Assembly (NCBI RefSeq): GCF_017876115.1
Contig: NZ_JAGINO010000001.1
Coordinates: 372,001-436,000, forward strand
From: Azospirillum picis
Lineage (GTDB): Bacteria; Pseudomonadota; Alphaproteobacteria; Azospirillales; Azospirillaceae
Reading direction: 5' to 3'
DNA length: 64,000 bases
The notes beneath the pieces were generated by a model. It searched no databases. It was not told the origin of the DNA and saw only the letters and a list, made by a program, of their open reading frames with translations. The position numbers were made by a program, and so were the translations under genes. The first letter of the stretch is position 1. Every line of letters begins with the position of its first letter. This document shows, piece after piece, positions 42,511 through 51,208 of this stretch.

Positions 42511-43788
42511 TCAGCGGAACAGGTGCAGCGGTGCGGTGACGATCTCCGGCACGGCGATCAGCAGGCCCACCAGCACGATGTAGGTCAGCAGGAAGGGCCA
42601 GATGCCCCTGGTGGCGCTTTCCAGCGAGATGCGGGCGACGCCGCACACCACGTTCAGCACCGTGCAGACCGGCGGATGGATCAGGCCGAGCGTGCCGATC
42701 AGCACGAACATCACGCCGAAATAGGTCGGGTCGATGCCGGCCTTGATCGCCAGCGGCGTCAGCACCGGCCCCAGCACCAGGATGGTCGGGGTCAGGTCCA
42801 TCACCGTGCCGACCGCCAGCAGCAGGAAGGCGATCGCCAGCATCAGCAGCTTGGGATGGCTCATCAGCGGGGCCAGCAGCTCGGTCATCTGCTGCGGCAG
42901 GTCGGCCAGCGTCACCATGTAGGACGAAACCAGCGCCGCGGCGCACAGGAACATGACGGTGGCGGTGGTGCGCGCCGCCTGGACCAGCAGCGGCACGATC
43001 TGCGGCAGGGTCACCTGGCGGTAGACGAACAGCGCCACGAACAGCGAGTAGACGGCGGCGACCACCGCGGCCTCGGTCGGCGTGAAGATGCCGCCGCGCA
43101 GGCCGCCGATGATGATCACCGGCAGGGCCAGCGCCCAGACGCCGTCGCCCAGCGCCTTCAGCCGCTCGCCCCCGCTCGCCTTCGGCTGCAGCTTCACCGT
43201 CATGTCGCGGACGACGAACATCCAGGCGCCGATGAGGCCGAGGCCCATCAGCAGGCCGGGGACGATGCCGGCCATGAACAGCGAGCTGATCGAGGTGTTG
43301 GTGGTCACGCCGAAGATGATGAAGGGCATGCTGGGCGGGATGATCGGGGCGATGATGCCGCCCGAGGCGATCAGCCCGGCGGAGCGCGGCACCGGATAGC
43401 CGTGGTCGCGCATCATCGGGATCAGCAGCGTGGCGAGTGCGGCGGTGTCGGCGATGGCCGAGCCGGACAGGCTGGCCAGCATCACCGAGGCGCCGATGGT
43501 GACGTATCCCAGCCCGCCCTTGATGTGGCCGACCAGGCTGACCGCCAGGTTGATGATGCGCTGCGAGATGCCGCCGGCGTTCATCAGCTCGCCGGCCAGG
43601 ATGAAGAAGGGCACCGCCATCAGCGGGTAGTTGTCGGCGCCGCTCAGCATGTTCTGGGCGACGAGCTGGGCGTCGAAGAAGTCGAGGTGGACCATCAGCG
43701 CGACGCCGGTCAGCATCAGCGCGAAGGCGATGGGCATGCCGAGCAGCATGAAGCCGAACAGCGAGCCCAGGAAGATGGTGAGCGTCAT
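42511..43788 (-). CDS. dctM: TRAP transporter large permease DctM
   Basis: A 425-residue membrane protein with about twelve helices, the sodium-coupled transport subunit. The DctM landmarks are FGFMLLGMPIAFALMLTGVA, VPFFILAGELMNAGGIS, ASLSGSAIADTAALATLLIP, and the mid-protein IIPPSMPFIIFGVTTNTSI. It closely resembles the YiaN type that carries sugar acids. dctP begins 49 bases after its stop; dctQ lies 36 bases upstream. Confidence 0.94.
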   Translation of the reverse strand: MTLTIFLGSLFGFMLLGMPIAFALMLTGVALMVHLDFFDAQLVAQNMLSGADNYPLMAVPFFILAGELMNAGGISQRIINLAVSLVGHIKGGLGYVTIGASVMLASLSGSAIADTAALATLLIPMMRDHGYPVPRSAGLIASGGIIAPIIPPSMPFIIFGVTTNTSISSLFMAGIVPGLLMGLGLIGAWMFVVRDMTVKLQPKASGGERLKALGDGVWALALPVIIIGGLRGGIFTPTEAAVVAAVYSLFVALFVYRQVTLPQIVPLLVQAARTTATVMFLCAAALVSSYMVTLADLPQQMTELLAPLMSHPKLLMLAIAFLLLAVGTVMDLTPTILVLGPVLTPLAIKAGIDPTYFGVMFVLIGTLGLIHPPVCTVLNVVCGVARISLESATRGIWPFLLTYIVLVGLLIAVPEIVTAPLHLFR

Positions 43789-43824
43789 GGCGGCGTCTCC
43801 GTCCGCAGAAGTCTTGGTCTGGGC

Positions 43825-44421
43825 TCAGTGCTTGGCGACCGCCGCGCCGGCCGAACGGCCAGCGGGAGCGGGGGATGGGGAGGGCGGCGCCACGGCGGGT
43901 CCATGCGACTCCGGATGGTCCATCATCGTGTCGGGGTCGCCGGGGATCCGGGCGCCGGGCTGGCCGGTGACGATCCGCCACAGGTTGGCCAGCACGGTCA
44001 GCGCCATGGCGATGGCCGGGAAGAAGCCGGCGGCGGCATAGAAGGCCATGGGGAAGCGCAGCACGGTGGAGAAGGTCTCCATCCCGATCAGCAGTTGCTG
44101 CCAGCTTCCCTCGACGAACAGCCACAGGGCGTAGAGCATCAGCAGATGCGCCAGGACGGCGCAGGCGCGCCGCGCCTTGGCCGGCAGGCGGCTCTGCAGG
44201 ATCTCCAGCCCCAGGTGGCGCTGGTGGCGCAGGGCCACGGTGGCGCCGAGGAACACCAGCCAGACGAACATCAGCCGGGCGATCTCCTCCGCCGCGACGA
44301 TGCCGCTGTTGAAGACGTAGCGCAGGACGACGTTGCCGAAGACCAGCGCGACCATGACCGCCAGCATCAGCGCCATGATCCATTCGGTGATCCGCTCCAG
44401 CAGATCCGCCACGCGTTTCAT
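43825..44421 (-). CDS. dctQ: TRAP transporter small permease DctQ
   Basis: A 198-residue small membrane subunit with four helices. The landmarks are FGNVVLRYVFNSGIVAAEEIARLMFVW (fragment about 28-54) and RRACAVLAHLLMLYALWLFV. The last 45 residues are an Ala/Pro/Ser-rich cytosolic tail (PAVAPPSPSPAPAGRSAGAA) that is not part of the family fold. Its start overlaps the gntK stop (44418-44421), so the kinase and transporter are made together. Confidence 0.92.
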   Translation of the reverse strand: MKRVADLLERITEWIMALMLAVMVALVFGNVVLRYVFNSGIVAAEEIARLMFVWLVFLGATVALRHQRHLGLEILQSRLPAKARRACAVLAHLLMLYALWLFVEGSWQQLLIGMETFSTVLRFPMAFYAAAGFFPAIAMALTVLANLWRIVTGQPGARIPGDPDTMMDHPESHGPAVAPPSPSPAPAGRSAGAAVAKH

Positions 44422-45038
44422 GCTTCCTCCCCGGCGGCACCGCCGCCAATCTGCTGTTTCTTGCCACGCAGGCGGGCGACGGCGTCGGCGACGATGGTTT
44501 CGGCCGGCAGGGTCACCTCGTAGGACAGGGCCTGCTCGTCCGGGCCCGGCGGCTCCAGGTCGGCGAACTGGCTGTCGACCAGCGCCGTCGGCATGAAGTG
44601 GGCGGTCCGCGCCGTCATGCGCGAGGCGATCAGCGCCTTGTCGCCATGCAGGTGCAGGAACACCACGCGCCGGCAGTCGCCGCGCAGCCGGTCGCGGTAG
44701 CGCCGCTTCAGCGCCGAGCAGGCGACCACGAGGCTGCCGCCGCCGCGGTCGGCCTCGGCGATGAAGCCGGCAAGCGTGCCCAGCCAGCCGTCGCGGTCGC
44801 CGTCGGTCAGCGGGATGCCCGCCGACATCTTCTCGATGTTGGCCGCCGGATGATGGGCGTCGCCCTCGACGAAGCCGCAGCCCAGCGCCTCGGCCAGCCG
44901 CCGCCCGACGCTGGACTTGCCGCAGCCGGCAACCCCCATCACCACGACGATCGGCGGCTCCTGCGCCGCGGGGGTTCCGGGGATCGGGACGGCGGCGGAC
45001 GGCAATCCGGAGGAGGGCGCGACCCGGGGACCTTTCAT
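44418..45038 (-). CDS. gntK: Gluconokinase
   Basis: A 206-residue kinase of the GntK family that phosphorylates D-gluconate to 6-phosphogluconate. The P-loop GVAGCGKSSVGRRLA is at about residues 34-48, then FVEGDAHHPAANIEKMSAGIPLTDGDRDGW (fragments about 55-84), then CSALKRRYRDRLR and the lid region LIASRMTARTAHFMP. About 28 residues precede the usual start of the family; the ATG at 45038 has only a weak ribosome site, so an in-frame later start is possible. It overlaps dctQ. Regulation is inferred from two palindromic operators upstream. Confidence 0.93.
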   Translation of the reverse strand: MKGPRVAPSSGLPSAAVPIPGTPAAQEPPIVVVMGVAGCGKSSVGRRLAEALGCGFVEGDAHHPAANIEKMSAGIPLTDGDRDGWLGTLAGFIAEADRGGGSLVVACSALKRRYRDRLRGDCRRVVFLHLHGDKALIASRMTARTAHFMPTALVDSQFADLEPPGPDEQALSYEVTLPAETIVADAVARLRGKKQQIGGGAAGEEA

Positions 45039-45097
45039 GAGCCTGTGCTTTCCGTGGCGGGCATGGCGCCCGCGAGGGCCCACCCGCTCAAAAAGTT

Positions 45098-45113
45098 ATG
45101 TTAGCGCTATCAT
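45098..45113. promoter_or_regulatory. LacI-family (GntR) operator O1
   Basis: ATGTTAGCGCTATCAT, an imperfect palindrome centred on GCGC as LacI-family operators are, 60 bases upstream of the gntK start. It matches the second site at 45188-45199 in GTTAGCGCTA. Confidence 0.7.
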
Positions 45114-45187
45114 CACCCTGCCGCCATGGCGTCCGGGACTTGGAAGCCGAACGGCGTGAATGACGACCGAGGCGAGATGGCGCTACT

Positions 45188-45199
45188 GTTAGCGCTAAC
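45188..45199. promoter_or_regulatory. LacI-family (GntR) operator O2
   Basis: GTTAGCGCTAAC, a perfect 12-bp palindrome with GCGC centre, 88 bases (centre to centre) from O1. The pair would allow repression by looping. The divergent gene at 45389 encodes the likely binding protein. Confidence 0.75.
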
Positions 45200-45388
45200 C
45201 TTGACCGGCGTAAAGCATTTTGTTTGACTGGCTGACGAACGGGGCGGCGGCCGGTTTTCCGCGCCTGCTTCCGGGTCCGGCACCCCCCTTCCTTGTGGGG
45301 GCTTGCCGGCCGCCTTGCGCAACGCTAATCAGCCTCGCGGCCCGGCGCCTCGTCCGGCACCGGCCGCAATCGGAAGGACGGGCACCCA

Positions 45389-46525
45389 GTGACGACGAAC
45401 GGCGGCGATCGGACGGATCCCTCGGCAACATCCCCGGCGACCGGCCCGGAGGCGGCCATGCCGGCGAAGACGCTGGAGGAGACCGTGGCGAAGACGTTGG
45501 CGAAGACGCGCAAGCCGCGCTCCTCCCGCACCGGGCGGGCCACCATGGCCGACGTCGCCGAGCGGGCCGGGGTGAGCGCCATCACCGTGTCGCGCGCCTT
45601 CAAGCGGCCGGAACTGGTGGCGCCGGAACTGCGGCAGCGCATCCTCGACACCGCGCAGTCGATGGGCTACGTGCCCAACCAGGCGGCGAGCGCCCTTGCC
45701 TCCGCCCGCTCGATGACGGTGGCGGTGCTGATCCCGTCGATGACCAACATGGTGTTCGTCGAGACACTGGCGGGCATCCACGACCTGCTGCTGCCGCGCG
45801 GCTACCAGGTGCTGATCGGCGTCTCCCACTATGCCCCGCTGGAGGAGGAGCGGCTGATCCGCACCTACCTGCAGTTCCAGCCCGACGGCATCCTCCTGAC
45901 CGGCACCGACCACACCGAGGTGACCCGGACCTATCTGGCCGCCCTGCGCAGCCCGACCGTCCACATGATGGAGCTGCTGGACGATCCCGACTGCCTCAGC
46001 GTCGGCTGCTCGCAGGAGGAAGGCGGACGGCTGATGACCACCCACCTGCTGGAGCGCGGCTACCGCCGCATCGGCTTCGTCGCGGTGCAGCTCGACCCCC
46101 GCACAATGGCGCGGCTCGACGGCTACCGGCAGACGCTGGAGGAGGCCGGGCTCTATGACGAGGCGCGGGTGTGGCGCCTGCCCGACCCGTCCTCCATCCA
46201 TCTCGGCGCCGCGATGATCGACCGCATGATGGCCGAGGGGAGCGATTGCGACGCGGTGTTCTTCTGCAACGACGACCTGGCGCAGGGCGCGCTGTTCCAG
46301 TGCCAGCGCCGCGGCATCCGCGTGCCCGACCAGCTCGCGGTCGCCGGCTTCAACGACCTGCCGGCCTCGGCCTGGACCACCCCCACCCTGACCACGGTGG
46401 CGACCCCGCGCTACGCCATCGGCCGCCATGCCGCCGCCATGCTGCTCGACCTGATGGAGGGCCGCGAGCCCGCCCAGCGGCGCGCCGACCTGGGGCTGAC
46501 CTTCATCGCGCGGGAAAGCACCTGA
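45389..46525 (+). CDS. gntR: LacI-family gluconate-type repressor GntR
   Basis: A 378-residue LacI-family regulator. The helix-turn-helix TMADVAERAGVSAITVSRAF is at about residues 52-71, followed by the hinge region (YVPNQAASALAS). The ligand-binding part follows E. coli GntR well (VAVLIPSMTNMVFVETLAGI, FCNDDLAQGALFQCQRRGIR, VAGFNDL). The start is a GTG at 45389 with GGAAGGA upstream; it gives about 45 extra residues before the HTH, so the ATG at 45458 is an alternative. It diverges from gntK and the TRAP genes, with two matching operators between them, so it probably represses them until gluconate binds. Confidence 0.9.
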   Translation: MTTNGGDRTDPSATSPATGPEAAMPAKTLEETVAKTLAKTRKPRSSRTGRATMADVAERAGVSAITVSRAFKRPELVAPELRQRILDTAQSMGYVPNQAASALASARSMTVAVLIPSMTNMVFVETLAGIHDLLLPRGYQVLIGVSHYAPLEEERLIRTYLQFQPDGILLTGTDHTEVTRTYLAALRSPTVHMMELLDDPDCLSVGCSQEEGGRLMTTHLLERGYRRIGFVAVQLDPRTMARLDGYRQTLEEAGLYDEARVWRLPDPSSIHLGAAMIDRMMAEGSDCDAVFFCNDDLAQGALFQCQRRGIRVPDQLAVAGFNDLPASAWTTPTLTTVATPRYAIGRHAAAMLLDLMEGREPAQRRADLGLTFIAREST

Positions 46526-46606
46526 TGGGGCGGGCGCCCGGGCGCCAACCGTCCGGTGCCGGTGCCGGGACAGGCTGCCCCGCATTGACAAGGCGGCCTG
46601 CAGATC

Positions 46607-46622
46607 ATTACATCTTTACAAG
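46607..46622. promoter_or_regulatory. Candidate operator upstream of the FadR-type regulator
   Basis: On the minus strand CTTGTAAAGATGTAAT, a pair of TTGTA-like half-sites, 45 bases before the regulator start. A similar element, GTTGTAATCTTGTAGG, lies at 47621-47636 ahead of the downstream operon, which suggests autoregulation and control of the cluster by the same protein. Confidence 0.45.
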
Positions 46623-46666
46623 TAGTCGGCGCCACGCGTCATCGGCGAGCAGATTGGAGCAGCGGA

Positions 46667-47458
46667 ATGGGATCGAGGGAAAACGGCGCCGCGGCCCCGG
46701 AGGCTTGCGATGTGGCGATCGAGGAGGACCGCGCCGGCCCGCGGCTCCCCCGCACGCGCCAGACGCCGCTCGTCACCCAGGTCTACCAGCTCCTGCTTGC
46801 CCAGATCAGCGCCGGCGATTTCCGGCCCGACGAGCGGCTGCCTGGCGAGAACGAGCTCGCCGCCCGTTTCCAGGTGTCGCGTCCGGTGGTCCGCGACGCG
46901 CTGAAGCGGCTGCGGGACGACGGCCTTATCTATTCCCGCCAGGGTGCCGGCAGCTTCGTCCGCGTGGCGGCGGAGGAAAGCCAGCCGGCGCTGGGGTATG
47001 CCCCGGTGGAGACCATCGCCGACATCCAGCGCTGCTACGAGTTCCGGCTGACCATCGAGCCGGACCATGCCTATCACGCCGCCCTGCGCTGGAACGACGC
47101 CGCGCTGGACAGGATCGCGGCGGCGCTCGCCCTCATGGGCGATGCGACCCGCGCCCACCGCCATCGCGAGGATGCCGACTACGCCTTCCACACCGCGATC
47201 GCCGAGGCGACGAACAACCACTATTACATGTCGTCGATGCAGGCGCTGAAGGACCACATCTCCGTCGGCATGAAGTTCCATGGGGTGTCGCTGATGGGAC
47301 CCAGTTCGGGCCTGTCGGGCGTGTATGAGGAGCATCGCGGCATCTTCGACGCCATCCGGGAGCGCGACGGCGAAACTGCCCGCTCGCGGATGCGCCGCCA
47401 TCTGGAAGGGTCGCGCGACCGTGTCTTCGAGGGCCGGGCCCTGGATCTTTCCCTGTAG
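46667..47458 (+). CDS. GntR-family regulator, FadR/FCD type
   Basis: A 263-residue regulator. The N-terminal winged helix (about 35-100) contains VTQVYQLLLAQISAGDFRPDERLPGE and the recognition part FQVSRPVVRDALKRLRDDGL followed by GSFVR (quoted in fragments). The C-terminal FCD domain (about 110-250) has the metal/ligand-binding residues in a helical bundle: RLTIEPDHAYHAALR, ADYAFHTAIAEATNNHYY and YEEHRGIFDAIRERDGETARS (Asp and three His). Such regulators respond to carboxylic acids and sugar acids. The ATG at 46667 follows GGAGCAGCGG. It precedes the catabolic cluster and is its likely regulator. Confidence 0.92.
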   Translation: MGSRENGAAAPEACDVAIEEDRAGPRLPRTRQTPLVTQVYQLLLAQISAGDFRPDERLPGENELAARFQVSRPVVRDALKRLRDDGLIYSRQGAGSFVRVAAEESQPALGYAPVETIADIQRCYEFRLTIEPDHAYHAALRWNDAALDRIAAALALMGDATRAHRHREDADYAFHTAIAEATNNHYYMSSMQALKDHISVGMKFHGVSLMGPSSGLSGVYEEHRGIFDAIRERDGETARSRMRRHLEGSRDRVFEGRALDLSL

Positions 47459-47569
47459 GCCGCCCCGGCGCGGCTGCCTCTCCAGCCGGCGCCTCCCGCT
47501 TTCCCCGTTCCGCCCCCCCGCAGCCGCCACCGGCTCGCGGGGGTTCGTGCTTTTGGTGCCCTGCCGCGA

Positions 47570-47640
47570 ACATGTAAACATGTGATGGGCGGAAGCGGCA
47601 TGCATGCGGCTTATCTTCCGCCTACAAGATTACAACATAT
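47570..47640. promoter_or_regulatory. Control region of the DUF1537-PdxA2 catabolic operon
   Basis: Two elements: ACATGT-AA-ACATGT (47570-47583), where each half is itself a palindrome, and CCTACAAGATTACAAC (47621-47636), whose reverse complement GTTGTAATCTTGTAGG resembles the site before the regulator gene. The region is AT-rich compared with its surroundings and lies 115-185 bases upstream of the kinase start. Confidence 0.5.
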
Positions 47641-47752
47641 TGACATCTCCGCAGCGCTGTGATGAAGTGAGGCATCGTCGGGGGCGACGGGAGCGCCCGG
47701 CTGCGGATCGTCGCTTTGCGATGGCCACGGCTTGCAAATATGGGGACCACCC

Positions 47753-48982
47753 ATGGACAGCATGGTTCCACAGACCGGATCGCCGGGCGGCAGCCGGACG
47801 TCGGACGGATCACCGGCCTCGCGCCGTCCCTACCTGATCGCCGACGACCTGACGGGAGCGCTCGACACCGCCGCCCAGTTCGCCGCCATCCGGTCCGCGC
47901 CCGGCCCGATTCCCGTTTACTGGCGAACCCCGCCGCACGCCGCCCTGCCGGCCGGCGTCGCCATCGACAGCGGCACGCGCGAAGCGACGCGGGACGAGGC
48001 GCGCCGCCGGGTGGCCGCCATCGCCGCCGCCATCGTCGCCGGGGTGCCGAGCACCGCCGGCGCGCTGCTGTACGCCAAGCTCGACAGCCTGCTCCGCGGC
48101 CACGCCGGGGCGGAGATCGCCGCCTGGACGGCGGCCACCGCCGCCGACCACGTCATCGTGGCGCCGGCCTTCCCCTATCAGGGCCGCGTCACGCGCGGCG
48201 GCATCCAGTTCGCCCGTGGGAGCGACGGGCGCAGTTGGACGCCCGCGGCCGGCGACCTGCGCGCGGACCTGGAACGGGAGGGCCGGCGCGTCCAGCTCCG
48301 CTCCGCCGGCGAGGCGGTTCCGGCCGGCATCAGCCTGTGGGATGCCGAGACGGACGCCGATCTCGACGCCATCGCCGCGGCGGGGCTTGCGCTGGGCGGC
48401 CGGGTCCTGTGGTGCGGCAGCAGCGGGCTGGCCGGCGCCCTGGCCCGGCGGATGGGCGGCGGCGGCGACGCCGCTCCACCGTGGCTGCCGCCCTCTCCCC
48501 TGCGGCCCGTCCTGGGGCTGTTCGGCACCAACCATCCGGCGATGGCGGCCCAGCTCGCCGCCTGCCAGGAGCATGTGCTGACGCTGCCCGACGGCGGCCC
48601 GGCCGCCGCCACGGTGCTGGCCCGGCGGCTGGACCAGGCCGGGATCGCCCTCGCCACCCTCGGCCTGCCCGACGGGCTCACCCGTGCCGACGCGGCGCTG
48701 CGGATCGAGCGGGAATTCGCCCGGCTGGTCCGCCGGCTCGATCCGCCCGGCACGCTGCTGGTGGCGGGCGGTGAAACCCTGCGCGGCCTGTGCTTGGCGC
48801 TGGAGGCCGAGCGGCTCGACCTCGACGGCCATGTCTGGCCAGGCGTGCCCTGCTCCGTCCTGCGCGGCGGGCGCTTCGACGGGGTCCGCGTCATTTCCAA
48901 ATCGGGCGCGTTCGGCGACCCGGCGCTGCTGCGCCGGCTGCTCGCGCCGGGTGCGCCGCCTCATCAGGGAGAACAAGCATGA
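47753..48982 (+). CDS. DUF1537 four-carbon acid sugar kinase
   Basis: A 409-residue kinase of the DUF1537 (OtnK/DtnK/DenK) family, which phosphorylates the 4-hydroxyl of acid sugars such as D-threonate, D-erythronate or 3-oxo-tetronate. The N-terminal half has YLIADDLTGALDTAAQFA (about 27-44) and the Lys-containing LLYAKLDSLLRGHAGAE; the C-terminal ATP-binding half has LLVAGGETLRGLCLALE, PGVPCSVLRGG and ISKSGAFGDPALLRRLL. The ATG at 47753 follows GGGGAC; a TTG 21 bases earlier is less likely. It overlaps the pdxA2 start by four bases, the usual pairing for this family. Confidence 0.92.
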   Translation: MDSMVPQTGSPGGSRTSDGSPASRRPYLIADDLTGALDTAAQFAAIRSAPGPIPVYWRTPPHAALPAGVAIDSGTREATRDEARRRVAAIAAAIVAGVPSTAGALLYAKLDSLLRGHAGAEIAAWTAATAADHVIVAPAFPYQGRVTRGGIQFARGSDGRSWTPAAGDLRADLEREGRRVQLRSAGEAVPAGISLWDAETDADLDAIAAAGLALGGRVLWCGSSGLAGALARRMGGGGDAAPPWLPPSPLRPVLGLFGTNHPAMAAQLAACQEHVLTLPDGGPAAATVLARRLDQAGIALATLGLPDGLTRADAALRIEREFARLVRRLDPPGTLLVAGGETLRGLCLALEAERLDLDGHVWPGVPCSVLRGGRFDGVRVISKSGAFGDPALLRRLLAPGAPPHQGEQA

Positions 48983-50013
48983 CACCGCATCTGGCCATCA
49001 CCATGGGCGATCCGGCCGGCGTCGGGCCGGAGATCATCGTGAAGGCCTGCGCGCGTCTGAAGGACCGGCTGGCCGACGGCTCGCTGCGCCTGCTGGTCAT
49101 CGGTAGCAACCCGGCCCTCCATGCCGCACGCAACGCGCTGGGCAGCGACCTGGAATTCCCGGAGGTCACCGACATCGGCGGCGCGTGGCCGGCGCTGGCC
49201 TGCCTCCAGGCAGGCCCGGAGGGCGAACCGATCCGTCCCGGCGTGCTGTCGGTCGACGGCGGCCGCTTCGCCTATCTGGCGGTCGAGCGCGCGGTGCGGC
49301 TGGCCGAGGCGGGCCGCATCCACGGCATCGTCACGGCGCCCCTGAACAAGGAGGCGATGAACAAGGCCGGCTATCACTTCGCCGGGCACACCGACCTGCT
49401 GGCGGAGCTGACCGGTGCCCGTGGGTCGGTGATGATGCTGGCCCACGGCAACATGCGGGTCAGCCACGTCACCACCCACATCGCGCTGGAGGACGTGCCG
49501 AAGAAGCTGACGCCGGAACGGCTGCGCTACGTCATCGACCGCACCGACGAGACGCTGGCCGGGCTCGGCCTGCCGCGCCGCCGCATCGCCATCGCCGCGC
49601 TGAACCCGCATGCCGGCGAAGGCGGGCTGTTCGGCCGCCAGGACATCGAGGTGACCGAGCCGGTGGTCCGCCAATGCGTCGCCGACGGGCTGGACGTGGT
49701 CGGCCCGGTGCCCGGCGACACCATCTTCGTCAAGCTGCGCGCCGGCCAGTACGATGCGGTGGTCGCCATGTACCACGACCAGGGGCACATCCCGGTCAAG
49801 CTGCTGGGCTTCAACGTCAATCCGGAAACCGGCACCTGGGATGCGCTGAGCGGCGTCAACATCACGCTCGGCCTGCCGATCATCCGCACCTCCGTCGACC
49901 ACGGCACAGCCTTCGACATCGCCGGCAAGGGCATCGCCAACGAACTGAGCCTGATCGAGGCCATCGATTACGCCGAGAAGCTGGCCGCCGCCCGCGTGCG
50001 CGTCGCCGCCTGA
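48979..50013 (+). CDS. pdxA2: PdxA2-type 4-phospho-acid-sugar dehydrogenase
   Basis: A 344-residue NAD-dependent dehydrogenase of the PdxA family. When paired with a DUF1537 kinase it oxidises D-erythronate 4-phosphate or D-threonate 4-phosphate; loss of CO2 then gives dihydroxyacetone phosphate. The start ITMGDPAGVGPEIIVKA is typical; metal-binding His lie in YHFAGHTDLLAEL, HVTTHIAL and YHDQGHIPVKLLGF, with the substrate loop NPHAGEGGLFGRQD. It overlaps the kinase gene (ATGA). Because pyridoxine genes are absent here, a catabolic PdxA2 is far more likely than biosynthetic PdxA. Confidence 0.92.
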   Translation: MTPHLAITMGDPAGVGPEIIVKACARLKDRLADGSLRLLVIGSNPALHAARNALGSDLEFPEVTDIGGAWPALACLQAGPEGEPIRPGVLSVDGGRFAYLAVERAVRLAEAGRIHGIVTAPLNKEAMNKAGYHFAGHTDLLAELTGARGSVMMLAHGNMRVSHVTTHIALEDVPKKLTPERLRYVIDRTDETLAGLGLPRRRIAIAALNPHAGEGGLFGRQDIEVTEPVVRQCVADGLDVVGPVPGDTIFVKLRAGQYDAVVAMYHDQGHIPVKLLGFNVNPETGTWDALSGVNITLGLPIIRTSVDHGTAFDIAGKGIANELSLIEAIDYAEKLAAARVRVAA

Positions 50014-50026
50014 GGAGCCGATCCAA

Positions 50027-51163
50027 ATGAGCACCATCGACCTGACCACGCCCATCGAACTCCTTCGCCCGCCGCGCGTCGTCTTCGGCGCCGGCACCGC
50101 GGCGGAGAGCGGACGCTGGGTGCGCGAGCGCGGCTTCACCCGCATCCTGGTGGTCGCCGACGCCTTCAACGCAGCGCGGGTGGACCGGCTGGGGCTGGAG
50201 GGTGACGTCACAATCTTCGCCGACATCAAGCCGGAACCCGACGTCCCCAACCTGGAGGCACTGCTCGCCGTCGCCGAACGGGTGGAGCCGCAGGTGGTGG
50301 TCGGCTTCGGCGGCGGCAGCGCCATGGATCTGGCCAAGCTGGCCGCCGTGCTGCCCGGCAGCGGCCAGACCATCCGCGACGTGGTCGGGCCGGAGAAGGT
50401 CGCGGGCAAGCGCGCCATCCTGGTGCAGGTGCCGACCACCGCCGGCACCGGCAGCGAGGTCGGCACCCGCGCCCTGGTCACCGACCCGGCGACGATGAGC
50501 AAGCTGGCGGTGCAGAGCGTCCACACGCTGGCCGACCTCGCGGTGGTCGATCCCGACCTGACGCTCAGCGTGCCGGCCCCCGTCACCGCCGCCACCGGCG
50601 TCGACGCCCTGGCCCATTGCGTCGAGGCCTACACCAACCGCAAGGCCCATCCGCTGATCGACCTCTACGCCCTGGAAGGCATCCGGCTGGTCGGCCGCTT
50701 CCTGCCGCGCGCCATCGCCGACGGCGGCGACCGCGAGGCGCGGGCCGGCCTGTCGCTGGCCTCCTTCTACGGCGGCATCTGCCTCGGCCCGGTCAACACC
50801 GCCGCCGGCCATGCCGTCGCCTATCCGCTGGGCACCCGCCACCATATCCCGCATGGCGCCGCCAACGCGCTGGTCTTCCCGCATGTGCTGGCCTTCAACG
50901 CGCCGGCCGCGCCAGCCAAGACGGCCGCGGTGCTGGAGGCGCTGGGCCTGCCGGCCGCCACCGATCCGGCCGCGGTGTTCGAGGCCGCTTACGGCTGGTG
51001 CCTGGAACTCGGCTGCACCATGCGGCTGTCGGCGTTCGGCGTGCCCGAGGCCGACCTGCCCCGCATGGCCGAGGAGGCGCACGCCATCCGCCGGCTGCTC
51101 GACAACAACCCGCGCGACCTCAGCCGCGAAGACATCCTGGGCATGTACCGCGCCGCCGCCTGA
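50027..51163 (+). CDS. Iron-containing alcohol dehydrogenase
   Basis: A 378-residue group-III (Fe-ADH) dehydrogenase. The NAD-binding part has VVVGFGGGSAMDLAKLAA (about 90-107) and VPTTAGTGSEVGTRALV; the metal ligands are an Asp (about 190-195, in VTAATGVDALAH), and His in GVDALAHCVEAYT, NTAAGHAVAYPLG and HHIPHGAANALV. It probably oxidises a hydroxyl group of an acid-sugar or short-chain alcohol intermediate to an aldehyde or ketone, or does the reverse. It starts 13 bases after pdxA2 and is followed by the DapA-like gene after 45 bases. Substrate unknown. Confidence 0.9.
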   Translation: MSTIDLTTPIELLRPPRVVFGAGTAAESGRWVRERGFTRILVVADAFNAARVDRLGLEGDVTIFADIKPEPDVPNLEALLAVAERVEPQVVVGFGGGSAMDLAKLAAVLPGSGQTIRDVVGPEKVAGKRAILVQVPTTAGTGSEVGTRALVTDPATMSKLAVQSVHTLADLAVVDPDLTLSVPAPVTAATGVDALAHCVEAYTNRKAHPLIDLYALEGIRLVGRFLPRAIADGGDREARAGLSLASFYGGICLGPVNTAAGHAVAYPLGTRHHIPHGAANALVFPHVLAFNAPAAPAKTAAVLEALGLPAATDPAAVFEAAYGWCLELGCTMRLSAFGVPEADLPRMAEEAHAIRRLLDNNPRDLSREDILGMYRAAA

Positions 51164-51208
51164 CGGCGCGGCGCGAGCCCCATCCGTTTCGTTGAAAGGC
51201 AAAAGCCC

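Larger units (their letters stand above)
45039..45388. promoter_or_regulatory. Divergent gntK / gntR control region
   Basis: The 350-base gap between the TRAP-kinase operon and the regulator contains two palindromic sites sharing GTTAGCGCTA (centres 88 bases apart) and an AT-rich segment around 45205-45230. No other gene is supported. Confidence 0.6.
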
